Shown: positions 12,481 through 25,090 of the stretch, piece after piece
Layout: each line of letters opens with the position of its first letter
How positions within the stretch are numbered: the stretch's first letter is position 1
Assembly (NCBI GenBank): GCA_024449915.1
Contig: JAMZAV010000159.1
Coordinates: 62,001 to 126,000, forward strand
DNA: 64,000 nucleotides
Reading direction: 5' to 3'
From: Sweltsa coloradensis
Lineage: Eukaryota; Arthropoda; Insecta; Plecoptera; Chloroperlidae
Notes under the pieces: generated by a model
Database searches by the model: none
The model's input: the letters and a program-made list of their open reading frames with translations, nothing else
Told to the model about the DNA's origin: nothing
Position numbers and translations under genes: made by a program

Positions 12481-14530
12481 ACAACAATTCAGGCCGCAGA
12501 TTGCCGCATACCATGTGTTTTTGGCTGTGGGAAGAGTGACCTATCCTTAAAACACACTTAATTTCTTTCATAACTTAAAATTAGATTTTTTAAAAGGGCC
12601 AAAACCTTTTTTCCCCTTTTTTCCCTATTATTGAGATACTTGTCAATAAAGGTACCGTGTATCGAACCTCGTAAGTGGCATGGATTTTTAGATGTTGCTC
12701 CACCCTTAGAAAGTACCGTCCAGAATACATTGTTTTGCAATGAGTCGAAAAGAAAGCGAATCACTCATAACCTTCGCACATACATCATGTAAACAACCAA
12801 TTTTTTAACGATTGGGAGAATTGTTCCTTGTAGCCAGCTTTTATTTCTCTCTTGTTTGATGGGTGAGAAACCCACCACGTTAGTCTCCTCTTAATGACAA
12901 ATTCTTCGCTAAACCAGACGACAGAAAGATGTTTATACAAAAAGGTTAATATACTTAGGTGTTTTAAACAAAGGCCAAACATTAAACGGTGAAGATTGTG
13001 GTTCTTACATATATTCGCCCTCGTTTTTTTCTATTATCTAAAATATGCTTAACCCAAGAGACAATATATAATGTCTTTTGAAACCTGGCTTCTAATAAGA
13101 AAATCAAAACTTTTTTTATATATTTTCTGATCGGCCACACGGCAAATATCGCCTCTTCAAAAATTTTTCACAAAAAACGACATTTCGCCCAAGCACACCA
13201 TTCAACGTAGGTAGTTTGTGTTTTTGGTGACTATAATTTTCAACCTGGTTTCTCTTGAGGGCTGACTGAGGAGAAGAAATATTGTTTTAAACAATTGGTT
13301 TACCTGCGAAATGTTTTCGTTTGGCGGTGCAAATCGGTACAAAATACCGAAAAAAGAAAAAATATAAATAACTAGAAAACGCTCATTTGGACGCGTGTTT
13401 GCGCGAGCACCGGGTACTTGCAACACGACCGAGTACGACATTCCCATAATGTTACATACCAATAAGTCTTTTTAAGGTTCTTGACCGATTTAGCTGAAAA
13501 TTTGTAAAATAGGAGAAATGGATAAAATCCACCGCCTCTAAGAGGACCTTCACATCATTCCTTTGGGAACACTATTTTACTCTTGATATTTTCTAGGTGG
13601 CAGTACATATGACCAGAATTCCTTGTGCGACCTTTTCGTTGCCATTGGTAACTTTACTCTTGTTAAAATGTAATTTCCTTCTTTCTATCTACAACTACTA
13701 TCGGATCAAAATAAATCTACATAATTTCGTGACCCGGACGGACATCAGAAATGATTTGGTTGCTACCTCCATTTTGTCGCCGTATGTTTTAAAAAAAAAC
13801 TTTAGATTAGACTTTAATGTAACTTTATAACTTTTTGAACGATTTTCCACAAAACTAGACAGCAACCCGCCTATGTGGTATGTACATGGTGTGCAAAATT
13901 TCAGGTCGATCATAGAAACGTGCGACCTGTATCGAAGCAGTAACAGAAAAACAAACAAACAAACCAACCGTAGACTTCTAGCCATCAGAGTCACTTGGAG
14001 ACGCTCGCTACGCTAGCTCAATGAATGATGTAGTGTTAAAGTTTAGTAGCTACTGGTTTCAAAAAACATAGTCGAAACATCGAAATCTCCTAGGACTCAT
14101 TGGAAACCTGAAATAAATACTTGGTTGGGAGTAAACTTGCCGATCACTCACTTTGAGTTACATCAAACGATCAATGATTTAGATCTGAAACAAGAGTAGG
14201 CTATTTCGTGACAAGGTACGAGTGTTCTCTGACGATGTAACTGCTCAATTCGATTTGTAATCTGTCACCGAACAATTTCAATTTACGCGAATCTAGAATA
14301 ACAATAAAATGTATATTGTTTAATTTATTTATTTTATGTTATATTGTTCATTATATGGCAATGTTTACTATTATTAATTATGTTATTCTTGACGGTAATT
14401 TCTTATAGAATACGTCCCGTTGGGGAACAGAACCAAAATTCACCCTTATCGAGGTTCGAACTCATGTCCCTCAGTTGCGTGTACGTCAATTACTTATTTA
14501 TTAATAAGTAAGTCTTCGCACTTTCAATAC
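12481..14530. other. spacer without a supported gene
   Basis: Begins abruptly where the 750-bp array stops; the heavy indel noise seen to its left also stops. At 13870-14035 it has the order AAAATTTCAGGTCGATCAT, an AAACAAACAAACAAAC run, then CGCTCGCTACGCTAGCTCA. This resembles the right ends of the MITE family at 21.3, 39.2, 47.9 and 49.6 kb, so it may be a diverged relative. Open frames on either strand match nothing I recognise. Confidence 0.4.
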
Positions 14531-14534
14531 TGGT

Positions 14535-14760
14535 TTGATTGATTGATTGATTGATTGATTGGACATTGCTCAACGTCTCATATTAATGCACTTTGGCTAT
14601 TCGAGACGATGAGTGGTGAAAGATGAGGATGAAGTATGAACAGAAGGGGAGGATGGGAAACCCGGGTACCGGCACGAACCCACTGGTCACTTTCGAAAGT
14701 ACCCAAGGGACCAACGGATTAAACGTCCCATCCGAAAGGACACCTAACCTTGACAGTCCA
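14535..14760 (-). repeat. SINE family A, copy 1
   Basis: Shares CAACGTCT..TATTAATGCACT, CTATTCGAGACGA(T)GAGTGGTG and GATGAGGATGAAG with copies at 30735 and 58800. The tRNA-like end of this copy is diverged (CGAACCCACTGG remains of the box B region). It follows a GATT pentamer run at 14535-14561. Confidence 0.65.
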
Positions 14761-15418
14761 TAATTATAGGTTCCTCCACTAACCCGGACTGCCGAGCAGA
14801 AACGAAGCGGTTATACTAGTTTTGTACCTCCCATTTGCTCCATAGCCCAGCGGTATTTCGTATGTTTTCAGGGCAAGCAAGTCACACCCTGACCCGCCGA
14901 GGTTGTAAACTTTATGTGTTCGAAGGGAACCGCCAAGCTTGCGAGCTAACTCCGTGCTGCAACTCACAGCTATTCAGAATATCAGTTTGTATTTTAACAA
15001 GTATTAACTTATTACAAGTCATCTATTTTTACTTCGTGATATCGTAGGCCATCCGGGTAACCTGAATCCAAGGATTAAAAGACCAAGAACCGGTCTCACG
15101 TACGTGTCCTTGGTGTGGTGGCTAGTGCGGAGACTCGCGACACAAAGCTACAATCTATCTAAATTAGTGACAATCATCACTGCTACTACTTGGCTGTTCC
15201 CTGTGTGTACTCCGGAATGTCCGAACGTTCACCACAGACTGTGGACTAGAACACATACCGATATGATCACCTAAATATGAGGAGGGGCTAGCTTTCCCTG
15301 GGCTGCGGTTTTCTTTAAAGAATAATCAAAAAATACAAATAATTACTCTGTTCTAATTAACAAACTTACAATGGCCAAACAAAATCTTATTGGACTCGTT
15401 CAATTCACGTAATATTTT
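14761..15418. other. spacer without a gene
   Basis: Nothing coding is supported. Scattered GC-rich patches (14870-14940, 15060-15140) look like old repeat pieces, but I could not match them to other copies in the window. Confidence 0.4.
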
Positions 15419-16234
15419 GGTAATTATGGGGATGCCGTATAGCGCCTCCACGTGGGGAGCGAAAATCACCCCTTAATTTTCACATTTCACACCCAAAAAA
15501 ACACAATTGAAATAAGCATTAGTTATGTTACCCCGTTAAATAAACCATTAAAATTATAAAATATAGCCATTTTATTACTGTTTTTTTGGTGTAAAAGGTG
15601 AGTAATCTTCTTTACTTCTCCTTCTTCTTTCTTCTTTTTCCCATTTTTATGTTATTTTTTCAATTGTGGTTTTATGTGTTTTGATAATACATCAGTTTGT
15701 CATCCAACGTCACGCACAATGTTGAGCATGGTATTGCCAACTGTCCATTTTGGTAAACTACCGTAGTGTACCCCGGCTAACCAATCAATCAATCAGTCAA
15801 TTGTTATATAGGCGCGGCTGCCCACTTATGCAAGACTAGCTGGGTTCCAGGGGCGAAGCCCCGGTGGGGGTTGGGGGCAAGCCCCCCCTTAAAGACAAGA
15901 AAAATAATAATTATTCGTAAGAAGTACCGTACGGAAAGAATTTCGGTGTTTTTATTGTCTAAAGTGTTCCTCAGTTTATGGTTTCACAGTCGGTGGCCTA
16001 CATGGCTTGTGTGTGTTTACATTGAAATGGGCTGCTCAGTGCAGCTTACTGTACACTAACTAGGCCAGGTCATATTTAAGAGGTTAGTACTTTGTAAATG
16101 CTTTTGAAACTCATAAATTTCGTTTTATTGTAAATCGTGATTCATTATTGATTTTGTGATTCACAGTGAAAATTGGTGTTTTTGGGTGAAAATTATGGTG
16201 ATTTTCGCGTGAGGCGCTATACGGCATAATTACC
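15419..16234. mobile_element. non-autonomous DNA transposon with long terminal inverted repeats
   Basis: The left end GGTAATTATG..GATGCCGTATAGCGCCTC and the reverse complement of the right end GGTAATTATGCCGTATAGCGCCTC match, and continue inward through GCGAAAATCACC and TTAATTTTCAC..AAAAACAC for about 80 bp with small gaps. The interior (~650 bp) has no transposase; it contains GGGGCGAAGCCCCGGTGGGG, a short GC hairpin. Internally deleted, MITE-like. No convincing target duplication was found, so the superfamily is unassigned. Confidence 0.75.
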
Positions 16235-19200
16235 ATAATTTTTTACTACCGTCTTCTCTCCAAACAAGATCATAAAAAATAATACAGACTTTTGCAGGCT
16301 GAATACATTCTAAAGTAAATGCATATCGACATGCATGCTAGTGCAAAGTAACCCCAAATAACGGGGACTTTAATCTACAAGCTGCAATGATCATGCTTTC
16401 GTATTATAGGGTCGAAAATCCCCATTTTAGATAACAATTCACTTGTAAAAAGCTTAATCCCTTCCCTTCACTTGTCTGTGGCTAGATCGGTAGTACAGAC
16501 ACATTGTGTCTGTCTCCTCACATCCCTAGAGCGGGGGGCGAACATTACAGTTGACGCGACTTAAACCAATTGACCCCAAACTTATTCACACGTGTCAACT
16601 CAACGCTTCATTTAAAAAAGGCATGTGATTTGATTCAACACCAAATTATAAGCTACAATTCATGCGATTTGAAAGGATCTGCGAGATTGAGATTATTAAC
16701 AAGACACGTCAACCTAAAGTCCGTGCTCACTGCTATTGGTGGAGAAAGTAAAGTTATTTGTCTAAGGATCATCCTAGTAGGATACCAAAAAGGGATGAGT
16801 ACTGTATTTCTACTTCAAATACCGATCTCTAGTTGGAGATTGACCCGGTCCGCTTTTGATTTAAAGTCTATACTGTAAAAAAGTTATGCGGTTTGGGTGG
16901 GTATAGACTAGAAATACAAATGTTTTATTTTTATCATCACATTCCAGTGGGTTAGATTCTGATGGGGAAAAACGTAGCTGTGTGATTCGTTTATTATAAG
17001 AACACTAGGCTATAACTAAACATAAAATTCCTCCGTGAGCGAAACAGCAAGCCTAAAAACGTACAACATTCGTGTCATAAAGACCACATTTAATTATAAA
17101 TGTATATGTATAAAATACGTGTCAAGACATACCTTCATCTACATTCCGTAAACTTGACGCCACTGAACACGAATATGCATCGTGATAAAGTCAAAGGCAG
17201 TTGTCAATAATAACGATTCAATTTCAATAGTAAAAACATTGGTGCGTTCCCATTGATTAGGTAGTAGATACGATAACAACTATAGTCGCGAAAAGCGACA
17301 CGTGCATGACCCCTGACTAGCCGCGAGACGGTGACTCACCACTTACCGGACGTCACGTAACTTGTGAAGTCAATGCAATGACCTCTTTGTTAGAAAATGG
17401 TGGCTGATTTTGCGTATGGTATTATTATTTAGCTGAAAGTTATGATCCTATTTTAGCAATCAAGCACTAACGCAAACCAAGAGATTGGGCTATGAGGGGC
17501 GATTTGTGAATGACTGAATGTATTTAGGATACGTTTAAATTTAAGTAAAATTTAAGTAAATTCATACATACAATTAAATTACCCTGGCTCACCTACGGTG
17601 GGAGGAAGTGGGATGAACAACACAGGAAAAGGCCAGTGCTGGACAGTACCTAGCATGGGCGACTCGACTGCCCTATGTTGTAAATTGAACTGGCTTATTA
17701 GCAGTAACAATCAGTCAGAATATCGTTTGACATTTAACTTTTTCCTTACTTAAAACTCATGTCAAGTACACGATGAAAAATTTATGAATGTACATGTGGC
17801 AGTTGCATATAAAATAATTCAGTCCTAACCTTTTTTCAACTCCTCTCTGACAAGTATGAAGCAATGTTTTTTATCCTGTTTGAAAACAACTTCACGTAGA
17901 TTTAACCCGAATCAACACTTCAATTTTAATTAACTATTAAAATATAATAATGTTCACGCCCGAACTGACGAACAATACCATACAAACTCTTTCTTATTCA
18001 TTTGACAGCTGCGCACTGAACGATCTGACAAGTCGTGTAACTAACTAGATGCTGTGATTTGAGTTGAGTGCGCTCCACCACGTGCTGATGGTGGAGCGTT
18101 CCCATTGGTCAATTCTCTTCAACAACTACAACACAGCGTCACGTGACGCGATACGAGTCAACTGTGAACTTTATGATAAAACTTACTAATGGCCACAACT
18201 TAGGGCCTTACGACCGCCCAATCCGGAGTATAATGTTTTTATACTAGCACTGCAAGATACATGTATGCTATATTAATAAAGTAAAGTTGTATTCGAAATT
18301 ATCAGTAGCAGTATCGGTAATTTCTTGATCTCTTTCGTAAAATCAACAAAATAATGGTCACAAATACAGTTTGATTTGAGACCACACAATAAGTTGGAAA
18401 TGACTAGTGGCTAATATCGACAATTGAAATTTGTAAAGCCAAAATAATGTTGAAGAACACGAACAGCAAAACGTCACACATGACATTACACCAGGCCTAG
18501 GCCTTCCGAACGTAAGGATACATACATTGAAAACACAATTTAGTAAACATTGTATATAACACACGCAGAAACGATTCAGATAAGGCACAAATACAGAAGA
18601 TGACTGGCGTAACACCACAAAACACTCATACTTTAACTTGTAAGGGAGGCCCTTAAGTAAACACTACTATATCGCGTTGGTAAGATCCACACTACACTCT
18701 TTCATCTAACGAATTGGTTAATCGAGACTGGCGATCTGGTACACAATCAATCTTCACTCGTGTTATATCAACCAATGCATGAATACAGCTAGTATCTTGA
18801 GAATCACAATAAACAAAACTCCAGTTCACTCGACTGCATGGTTCTACCCTTCTTTAATCACAAACTGTAACCTGCAATAAATGTGTTCACTCATGCATGT
18901 GACTCACTGAACTTCAGGCCTCACTGCTCAAACTATAGGCCTACACATTATTATTTATTTCTACGCTCTCGAAAAATGAAAGTGTTGCGTTTGACATGTA
19001 AACAAACTCAGCTGTGGCTGGTAACATCCGTGCGATATCGTTTGTGTAGTGGATTGGGAATCGAGTTAGGGCCGGGCGTTATCAGAGAGTGAGATTTCAG
19101 CCTTGCCTGTGCAGAAAACCCTGCAACTGGGATTTTTGTGTTGTAGGATACGATCACAAAAATCCATAGTGTTACTTCTCAGATAAGTGGTTGTTTGTGT

Positions 19201-20675
19201 TTATTTATTTATTTAACTATTTATTTAATTGTAATTGACCGATAAGGGAGAAGAAAACAGCTTCCAAAGAATAGATTTTCTCAAGAATTGAAACAAAATG
19301 AACATAAACTTGGCGGAAATGTATATATGTTAAAATATAATGAAGCAAAAGAATATAATGTAAACGAGGAAGAGCCTAATGTATACGTGTGTTGTGCATC
19401 CGTAATGGACATCGATCGGAATATTCTACAGGTTTGTGAACGTCTTGAAGAAAACCTTTTTATCTAGAAATGTCGGTGTGGGATTCGGAACCCTGTGACC
19501 TACCATTCAAAGGACCTTAGAACACAGAAGCATGTCATCTTTCTTTTAAGTGAGGAATGGATGCGGCTTCTTCATTATGTTGGCCTAATTCTAATCTTGA
19601 ACTTTTCAAAACTTAGGCCTATTGCCAAATGTTGAAAACTGTAGCACGCGAGATAATTAATAATTATAACAGGTTTTCGGAATAAAATCACAGCGAGGCA
19701 ATTCAAGGTTGCAAATCATGACTAGTGTATTTTATAATCTTTATTTAAGGATGAATACATTAATCTGTGAATTAGCGTGGTTTGACCATGAACATAGGTA
19801 TTATTATAAAAACTTGATCACTTAACTAGTAGTAATTGGCCTTACCTTTTTTAAAAACATACCCCATTCGAAAAAAAGTAATCCAAGGCAAATCAAAATG
19901 GCCAGCCCGTGACCCCTAAAAGCCTACCTCGAGTTTAATTTGAGAACTTTCACGTTCTAAGTACTAAGTAGTACAGCTGATTGTTAAAATTTTGTGTTAA
20001 TTTAACTGTAATTTATTTGTAAAGAGACATGTCTAGTCTTACCTTATTGACATTTGAAGTCACTGGTAGTATTGATAGGTGATTCTGGCGACTACTTCCG
20101 ACAGGCTAGATTTTGATGAGTAACGATCGCAGTTAGGCACCGGATGCAAAGTGTGAGTGTGTTACCCCTTTTCGTGCTTCTCATTGGTCATTGTCAAATA
20201 GGCGCGAAATCACATGATACTAAGATGCACCCCAACAATCCAAATTGCAGCTTCAGCTTTGATAACGTTCAATTTGAGTATTTTCCGACAGATACGGCAC
20301 TTCGTAACAATGGAGGATGTCATCCGATTTTTTCTTCGAAATGAATAATAATATTAATTCTAAATTATATTTTTAATTAAAAAAAAAAATTTTGGAATCC
20401 GGTAAGCCAATTTAAACTCTTATAGACAAGCATGGCCACGAAAACCAAATATTGACACTAGCCTGTCGTGGACCTGATTAGAAAAACATTCATTCTCGCT
20501 GATTATGAAGGGCAATTGACCAATCACAATACTAAATTCACAAACTGAAAGAAAACTGTAGTTTGCCCTTTTGATAACACTTTTAAAAAATACATGCTTG
20601 TTAGTAAATTCAAGAGCTGGCATTAAATCTCACGACTTGAGCAACTTATAGCCTGTACATAAATAATTCACCGAC
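16235..20675. other. 4.4-kb spacer without a supported gene
   Basis: It holds a degraded SINE-C tail (16840-16915, GATTTAAAGTC... TATAGACTAGAAATAC), a hairpin at 18073-18096 (CTCCACCA/TGGTGGAG), a perfect palindrome CGTCACGTGACG near 18137, and a TTTA run at 19197-19230. A 66-codon frame at 20144 starts with a hydrophobic stretch but has no homology I recognise and no splice or promoter support. Confidence 0.5.
18060..18155. promoter_or_regulatory. cluster of E-box, CCAAT-like and hairpin motifs
   Basis: Within 100 bp there are CACGTG twice (one in the palindrome CGTCACGTGACG), the inverted CCAAT motif ATTGG, and an 8-bp-stem hairpin. A second GACGTCACGTAAC site lies at ~17350. It resembles a promoter, but no gene start could be tied to it. 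Confidence 0.2.
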
Positions 20676-20679
20676 AGTG

Positions 20680-20870
20680 TTTGGCTCGAGCGTTAAGCGC
20701 GAGACTCTTGATTCGGGGTAGGTTTCGGGTTCGAACTCCCCGTCGAGACCGCATCCTACTGAATGTTTTTTCCGAGGTTTTTTCCTCAGCCGTTAATGCG
20801 AATGCAAGGGATTGAGTCCTCTTAAACAGCCCTCGGACATCCCCTTTCACAATCGTCAACTATCCGCATA
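20680..20870 (+). repeat. SINE family B, full copy (tRNA-derived)
   Basis: The tRNA-like head has TTGGCTCGAGCGTTAAGCGC (box A-like) and GGGTTCGAACTCC (box B), followed by CGTCGAGACCG and the body CCTCAGCCGTTAATGCGAAT, GGGATTGAGTCCTCTTAAAC and AGCCCTCGGACATCCC. The same order is seen on the minus strand at 28590-28815 and 57005-57215 and as a 3' piece at 42385. Confidence 0.85.
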
Positions 20871-21340
20871 ATTCCTTTTTAGTCAGGGTCCAGCGGTTTA
20901 AATCTGATGTGTATACACTACAGCAGGTATCCTTACAAAATGTATGTTAGGTCTTAGATTCCAATCGATCGGGCATTTTCATTAATTACTTTTAAATTGG
21001 TCGCTGAAGGACTGGAATAGAGCTGTTATAACCATTAAACTAAAGAACTACCTCCTATTATAAGCCTACAATCTATTAATATAAAATTTTTGCAATTTTG
21101 AGAGAAGACCCACGCATTTTTTTTAATTAATTTCAACCATGATTCCTAAGCCTTAAAAAAACAAAAGTTATCAATATACTCTCACATTTGGCCTAAAGGC
21201 TCGCCAGAGAAACTTTCTGAGCAGTTACCACTAACTTAGTTTTTAAATTTTTTTTTTTTGAATTTCACTAGGGGCCTAGATGTAAAGTATACAATTAGTG
21301 CTGTATTCAAGTTAATAAAACAAAGGAAGCTTTACAAACA
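20871..21340. other. spacer without a gene
   Basis: AT-rich, with a long T run at 21247-21260; nothing recognisable. Confidence 0.4.
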
Positions 21341-22136
21341 AAGCTTTTTCAGGCGCGTTGTTTGGATGAGCGTTAATTGTTTTAAAACAACGAAAAAAGC
21401 GTAAAATTCGATTTTCATAAGAAATAGATTTTCGATTACGCTCCAATTTCCACGAATACATCAAATCATAAAATTATGGTTCTGTGGAAAAAATATTACC
21501 AATCGGATAAAGCTGGTAGTTTATAAGTCGAAGAAATTCAAAAAAATAAACAAAATCGTAAAAATTGCAATTATTATCGAATAATTTTTGATTGCTGACT
21601 CAAACATTTCACCACGTAATAATTAATTCTAAAAATTAAGGTTCTGTGATATCAATAATTTACAATCGGTTAATAAAGCTTGTAGGTGTTTATCAGTCGA
21701 AGAAATTTTAAAAATTAAAACAATCGTAAAATTGCGATTTTTATAAGAAACAATTTTTTAAAGAATTGCGCTCAAAGTTCACCTCGAATATATTAATTCA
21801 TAAAATTAAGATTCTTGTGGAAAAAATCGATGTGACAATCGGATAAAAGCATTAGGTGGTTATAAGACGAAGAATTTATTAAAATCGAAAAAAAATTCCG
21901 TACAAATTGCGATTTTCATGAGAAATAATTTGTTCGATTTGCACTCAAAAACCCTGCAGTTCTAAGTTTAAAAGATTTTGGAAAGGCCCCCACAAAAATT
22001 TTATTGCAATTGGAAAGTATTGGTTTAGCCCGTAATCATGTTAACAAACGCAAAAAAAAACAAAAAAAAACGGATTTTTTGTTCAAGTTGTAGTGAAATG
22101 GAATTCTTCGCTTCGGGGCTCGCTACGCTCAATCCA
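21341..22136 (+). mobile_element. MITE family E, copy 1 (internal minisatellite)
   Basis: Left end GCGCGTTGTTTGGATGAGCG and right end TTCGCTTCG..CTCGCTACGCTCAATCCAA give imperfect inverted ends (TTGGATGAGCG / CGCTCATCCAA in better copies). The interior is 3-4 repeats of ~150 bp, each with TTCATAAAATTA.GGTTCTGTG, CAATCGGATAAAGC and GTAAAATTGCGATTTT. The right flank has AAAATTTTATTGCAATTGGA then a CAAAAAAAAAC run. No transposase. Other copies: 39223-39952, 47938-48722 and 49638-50438. Confidence 0.75.
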
Positions 22137-22369
22137 ATAAATACACCTAAGAAAATATCAAAAAGTATGAACACAGATAAATTGGTAATGAACAAGTGTA
22201 TGGTGTTTAGGAAGTAGGGGGTGTTTATTGGGATAGACAAACACATTCGCGCCCATCCTCTAAGCTATACAACTTTAAGAGATAAGTTGGGAGACGTAAA
22301 TGTAATTCATGTACACATTTAATTTTATGAATTTATGATGATTTATGATTTAATATCGATCTTTGGTTT

Positions 22370-22515
22370 GGTTATCGCTCACTCGTCGATTGCGTCGGGG
22401 CCTGCATGGTTGGCTTAGTCGCTTTTGATTTTAAAGTCCCCACTGAAATCAGTTATATAACTGAGTGGTAGACTCTAAATAAAATTTATTTATTTATTTT
22501 TTTATTTATTTTTAT
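22370..22515 (+). repeat. SINE family C, copy with LINE-like 3' hairpin
   Basis: Begins CGCTCACTCGTCGATTGCGT, then GGTTGGCTTAGTCGCTTTTG, TTAAAGTCCCCACTGAAATC and the hairpin CAGTTATATAACTG, ending GTGGTAGACTCTAAATAAAA with an ATTT tail. Related copies: 38240 and 48890, with 3' pieces at 16840, 44105 and 59020. Confidence 0.75.
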
Positions 22516-22719
22516 TTTTTTATAGTCACATTTCACTGATTGTATGTGCCTACAACCACAAAACACACTACGTATAATTGCAAGTGTTTGCGCGAGAACC
22601 GCTAACCCAAAACAACTTTTTCAGATTGTTCCCAATCGAATCATACTATCAACATAGAGAGTTTGATTAATCTAGTTTTGATGACGAGCACTTCCTATAG
22701 TTTCTTTACTTTTTCTAAA

Positions 22720-23560
22720 GTTTCTATAGTTTAGGCTTTGAGTATTATAACCACCTCAAAGGTTTAGGGGACCAAAAATCAGACTTGGCCATTTTGAAAG
22801 AGCATTTATAGCTGCTAATTTAGATCCCAGTAATTTTGAATTCTCTTACATAATTTTTGAAAACGATCCACTTAGAAATCGATTTTTATTTGTTTTTTTC
22901 AAATTTCACGCCCCTGTAGATTCTACAGTTTAGGGTTGCAAAAATCAGGACTTCGCCGCAATTCAAAAGATCATTTATAGCTGCTTATTTTAGAAAGATA
23001 GTTATTATTGTCTGACTTTCTAGTAAGGTGGTTTAAAAACCGACCGTAACTTTGAAATCGAATTTTTTATTTGTTTATTTTTTTTTTTTTTCCATTTCAT
23101 ATATCATATCCCACGGTTGATTCTGGGTGCAAAAATCAGGACTTTAAATCAGTTCTGAGAGAGGTATTCATAGCTGCTAATTTATAGCCCAGTCATTTTG
23201 ACTTCTGTAACATAATTTTGATAAACGATCCTTCTTTTTGAAAATTGAATCTTTTATTATGTTTATTTATTTCATATTATAGGGGGAAAATAACAAGACC
23301 TTGGCCTATTTCAGAGAGAATTTGTAGAAAACTTTTTTGAGACCAGTTATTTTGACGTCTGGTACATGATTTTGGAAAAAACGGTTTACCTTTGTTCCCC
23401 CCTACTTTGAAATCCAATTTCTCATTGCTTATTAATTTTCATATTTCTCCCTACTGTAGATTTCTCAGTCCTAAGGGTGCATAAATTCATGCCATGTCAA
23501 TTTAGGAGTGCATACTTTAACTGCTAATTTGGAGCCAAGTTTTCACACCTGCTCCAAAAT
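22720..23560. repeat. ~165-195-bp degenerate tandem repeat
   Basis: At least four units carry CAAAAATCAGGACTT, CATTTATAGCTGCTAATTTA, CCAGT.ATTTTGA and AACGATCC, starting near 22773, 22939, 23132 and 23290. T-rich joints vary in length. No coding content. Confidence 0.7.
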
Positions 23561-24149
23561 TAATTTTTTCCAAAGTATTTACTACTTGGTTCTCCCACTT
23601 TGGAATTTTTATTTCTAAGCAGGAATCCAATTAATTTGGTTCAATCACAGAATGGAAGCGAGTGGAACAAAAAATTAAAACTAGGGGTGCAAAATGGTGC
23701 GTGTTGGGTGCAATAAACCATGTATTTTTCGTGTTTGATATTCGGTTTTGGGGGGGGGGGGGGGGGAAGGGGCAAGCTTAATGCACACGTTTTCCAGAGT
23801 TTTTTTTTACCCATGAGGTTTTTTATGAAAATGGTTTTGAGTTGTAATTCGCTTTAGAAGGTCCCCTAATTTAAAATGACCGCATCTCCGAAAGTGTCAA
23901 AATTCGGGACTTGGGTCAAATTGTGCTTATTGGTGGCAAAATTATGCCACATGTTTTGATTGGAAAATCGCATAAGGGGATCATTGTAAACTTAAGAGTC
24001 CTTCCCCTTTTTGAAATGGCTGTATCCCCGAAAGTTTGGGGTGCAAAATTATGCACAAGATTTTGAGTCAAAATTCGCAGGGTCATCGCGAATATGGGGT
24101 CGCGTAATCTTCGAAAATTTTGGGGTCAAACTCGGGACCTTGGGTGCAA
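23561..24149. other. spacer with a 17-base G run
   Basis: Contains a G homopolymer at 23750-23766. The flanks are weakly related to the tandem units on either side (repeated GCAAAATTATGCAC-like words). No gene. Confidence 0.5.
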
Positions 24150-24900
24150 AATTATGGCACATGGTTTGGAGACGAAATGATTCTGGGGGGGGGGGCGGTT
24201 TACGGACTTCAAAAAGTGTGGCTAAATATGGTAACGAGTTTGCACATGAAATTCGCTGTTATTTTACCGAAAACCCTTAACTTGGCTCAGCAAAATGAAG
24301 TAGATCGGTAAGTTTTTTTTGTTGTTCTTTGTGCAAAAATTGAGATTGGTTGACGAAAATTGTGCAAAAAGTGTGCAAAAATATAGCATAATTTTCCACA
24401 TTAACTTCAGTTATTTTACGGGGAAAAAAAAAAAAAAACCTGAACTTGGACTCAGCCAAAATGGAAGTTGTTCGTAAGTTTTTTGTGTTGCTTTGCAAAA
24501 ATCAAATTGGTTGGCAAAATTGTGCAAAATGTGTGCAAAATATGGTATAAGTTTGCACATGAAAATTATTCGTTATTTTACAAAAACCATTACTTGCTCA
24601 GCCATAATGAAGTTGATGTAACTTTTTTGTGCTGCTTGTGCATAAATCGAAATTGGTTTGTGCAAAATTGTGCAAAAAGTGTGCAAAAAAATCTGGCATA
24701 GGTTTTGACATGAAAATCCATTTTGGTTGTTTACTAAACTAAAAACAGAGCATAATACTTAACTCACTCAAGCCAAAACGAAATTGTCGTAACTTTTTTG
24801 TGCTGCTTGTGCAAAAATCGAAATGCGGTTGTGGCAAAATTGAGCAAAACAGTGTGCAAAATTCACAGCATATCGTAAGTCAAAATTTCATTGGTGGTTG
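24150..24900. repeat. ~155-160-bp tandem repeat
   Basis: Units at about 24170, 24331, 24494, 24649 and 24810 share TTGTGCAAAAATCGAAATTGG, AAAATTGTGCAAAA.GTGTG, a GCATA/GGTATAAGTTTGCACATG segment and CTCAGCCAAAATGAAGTTG. Open frames (e.g. 24468-24701) are products of the periodicity, not genes. Confidence 0.8.
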
Positions 24901-24944
24901 TGCCAAGTTAATAGACCCAAGAAATAGTGGAGCTGGGATAAATT

Positions 24945-25090
24945 TCCGATATGTGTATAGCACACACCGCCGAAACGCGAAGCTCGCACACTGGAGGTCA
25001 ACGCTCGATCCCAGACTCAGGCAATCCTAACTGAAGGTTTTGCCCAAAGTTTCCCGTTAATTTAGGATTGCCTATGCCTAGGGTGAACTG
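24945..25090 (+). repeat. tRNA-like SINE fragment with terminal hairpin
   Basis: CGAAACGCGAAGCTCGCACA followed by GGTCAACGCTCGATCCC is a weak box A/box B pair. Downstream, AGGCAATCCTAAC pairs with TTAGGATTGCCT across ~40 bases. Single copy in this window, so assignment is tentative. Confidence 0.4.

Noticed and set aside
20144..20344. 66-codon frame with a hydrophobic N-terminus resembling a signal peptide
   Set aside because: No promoter, splice or homology support, and the rest of the peptide is random-looking.
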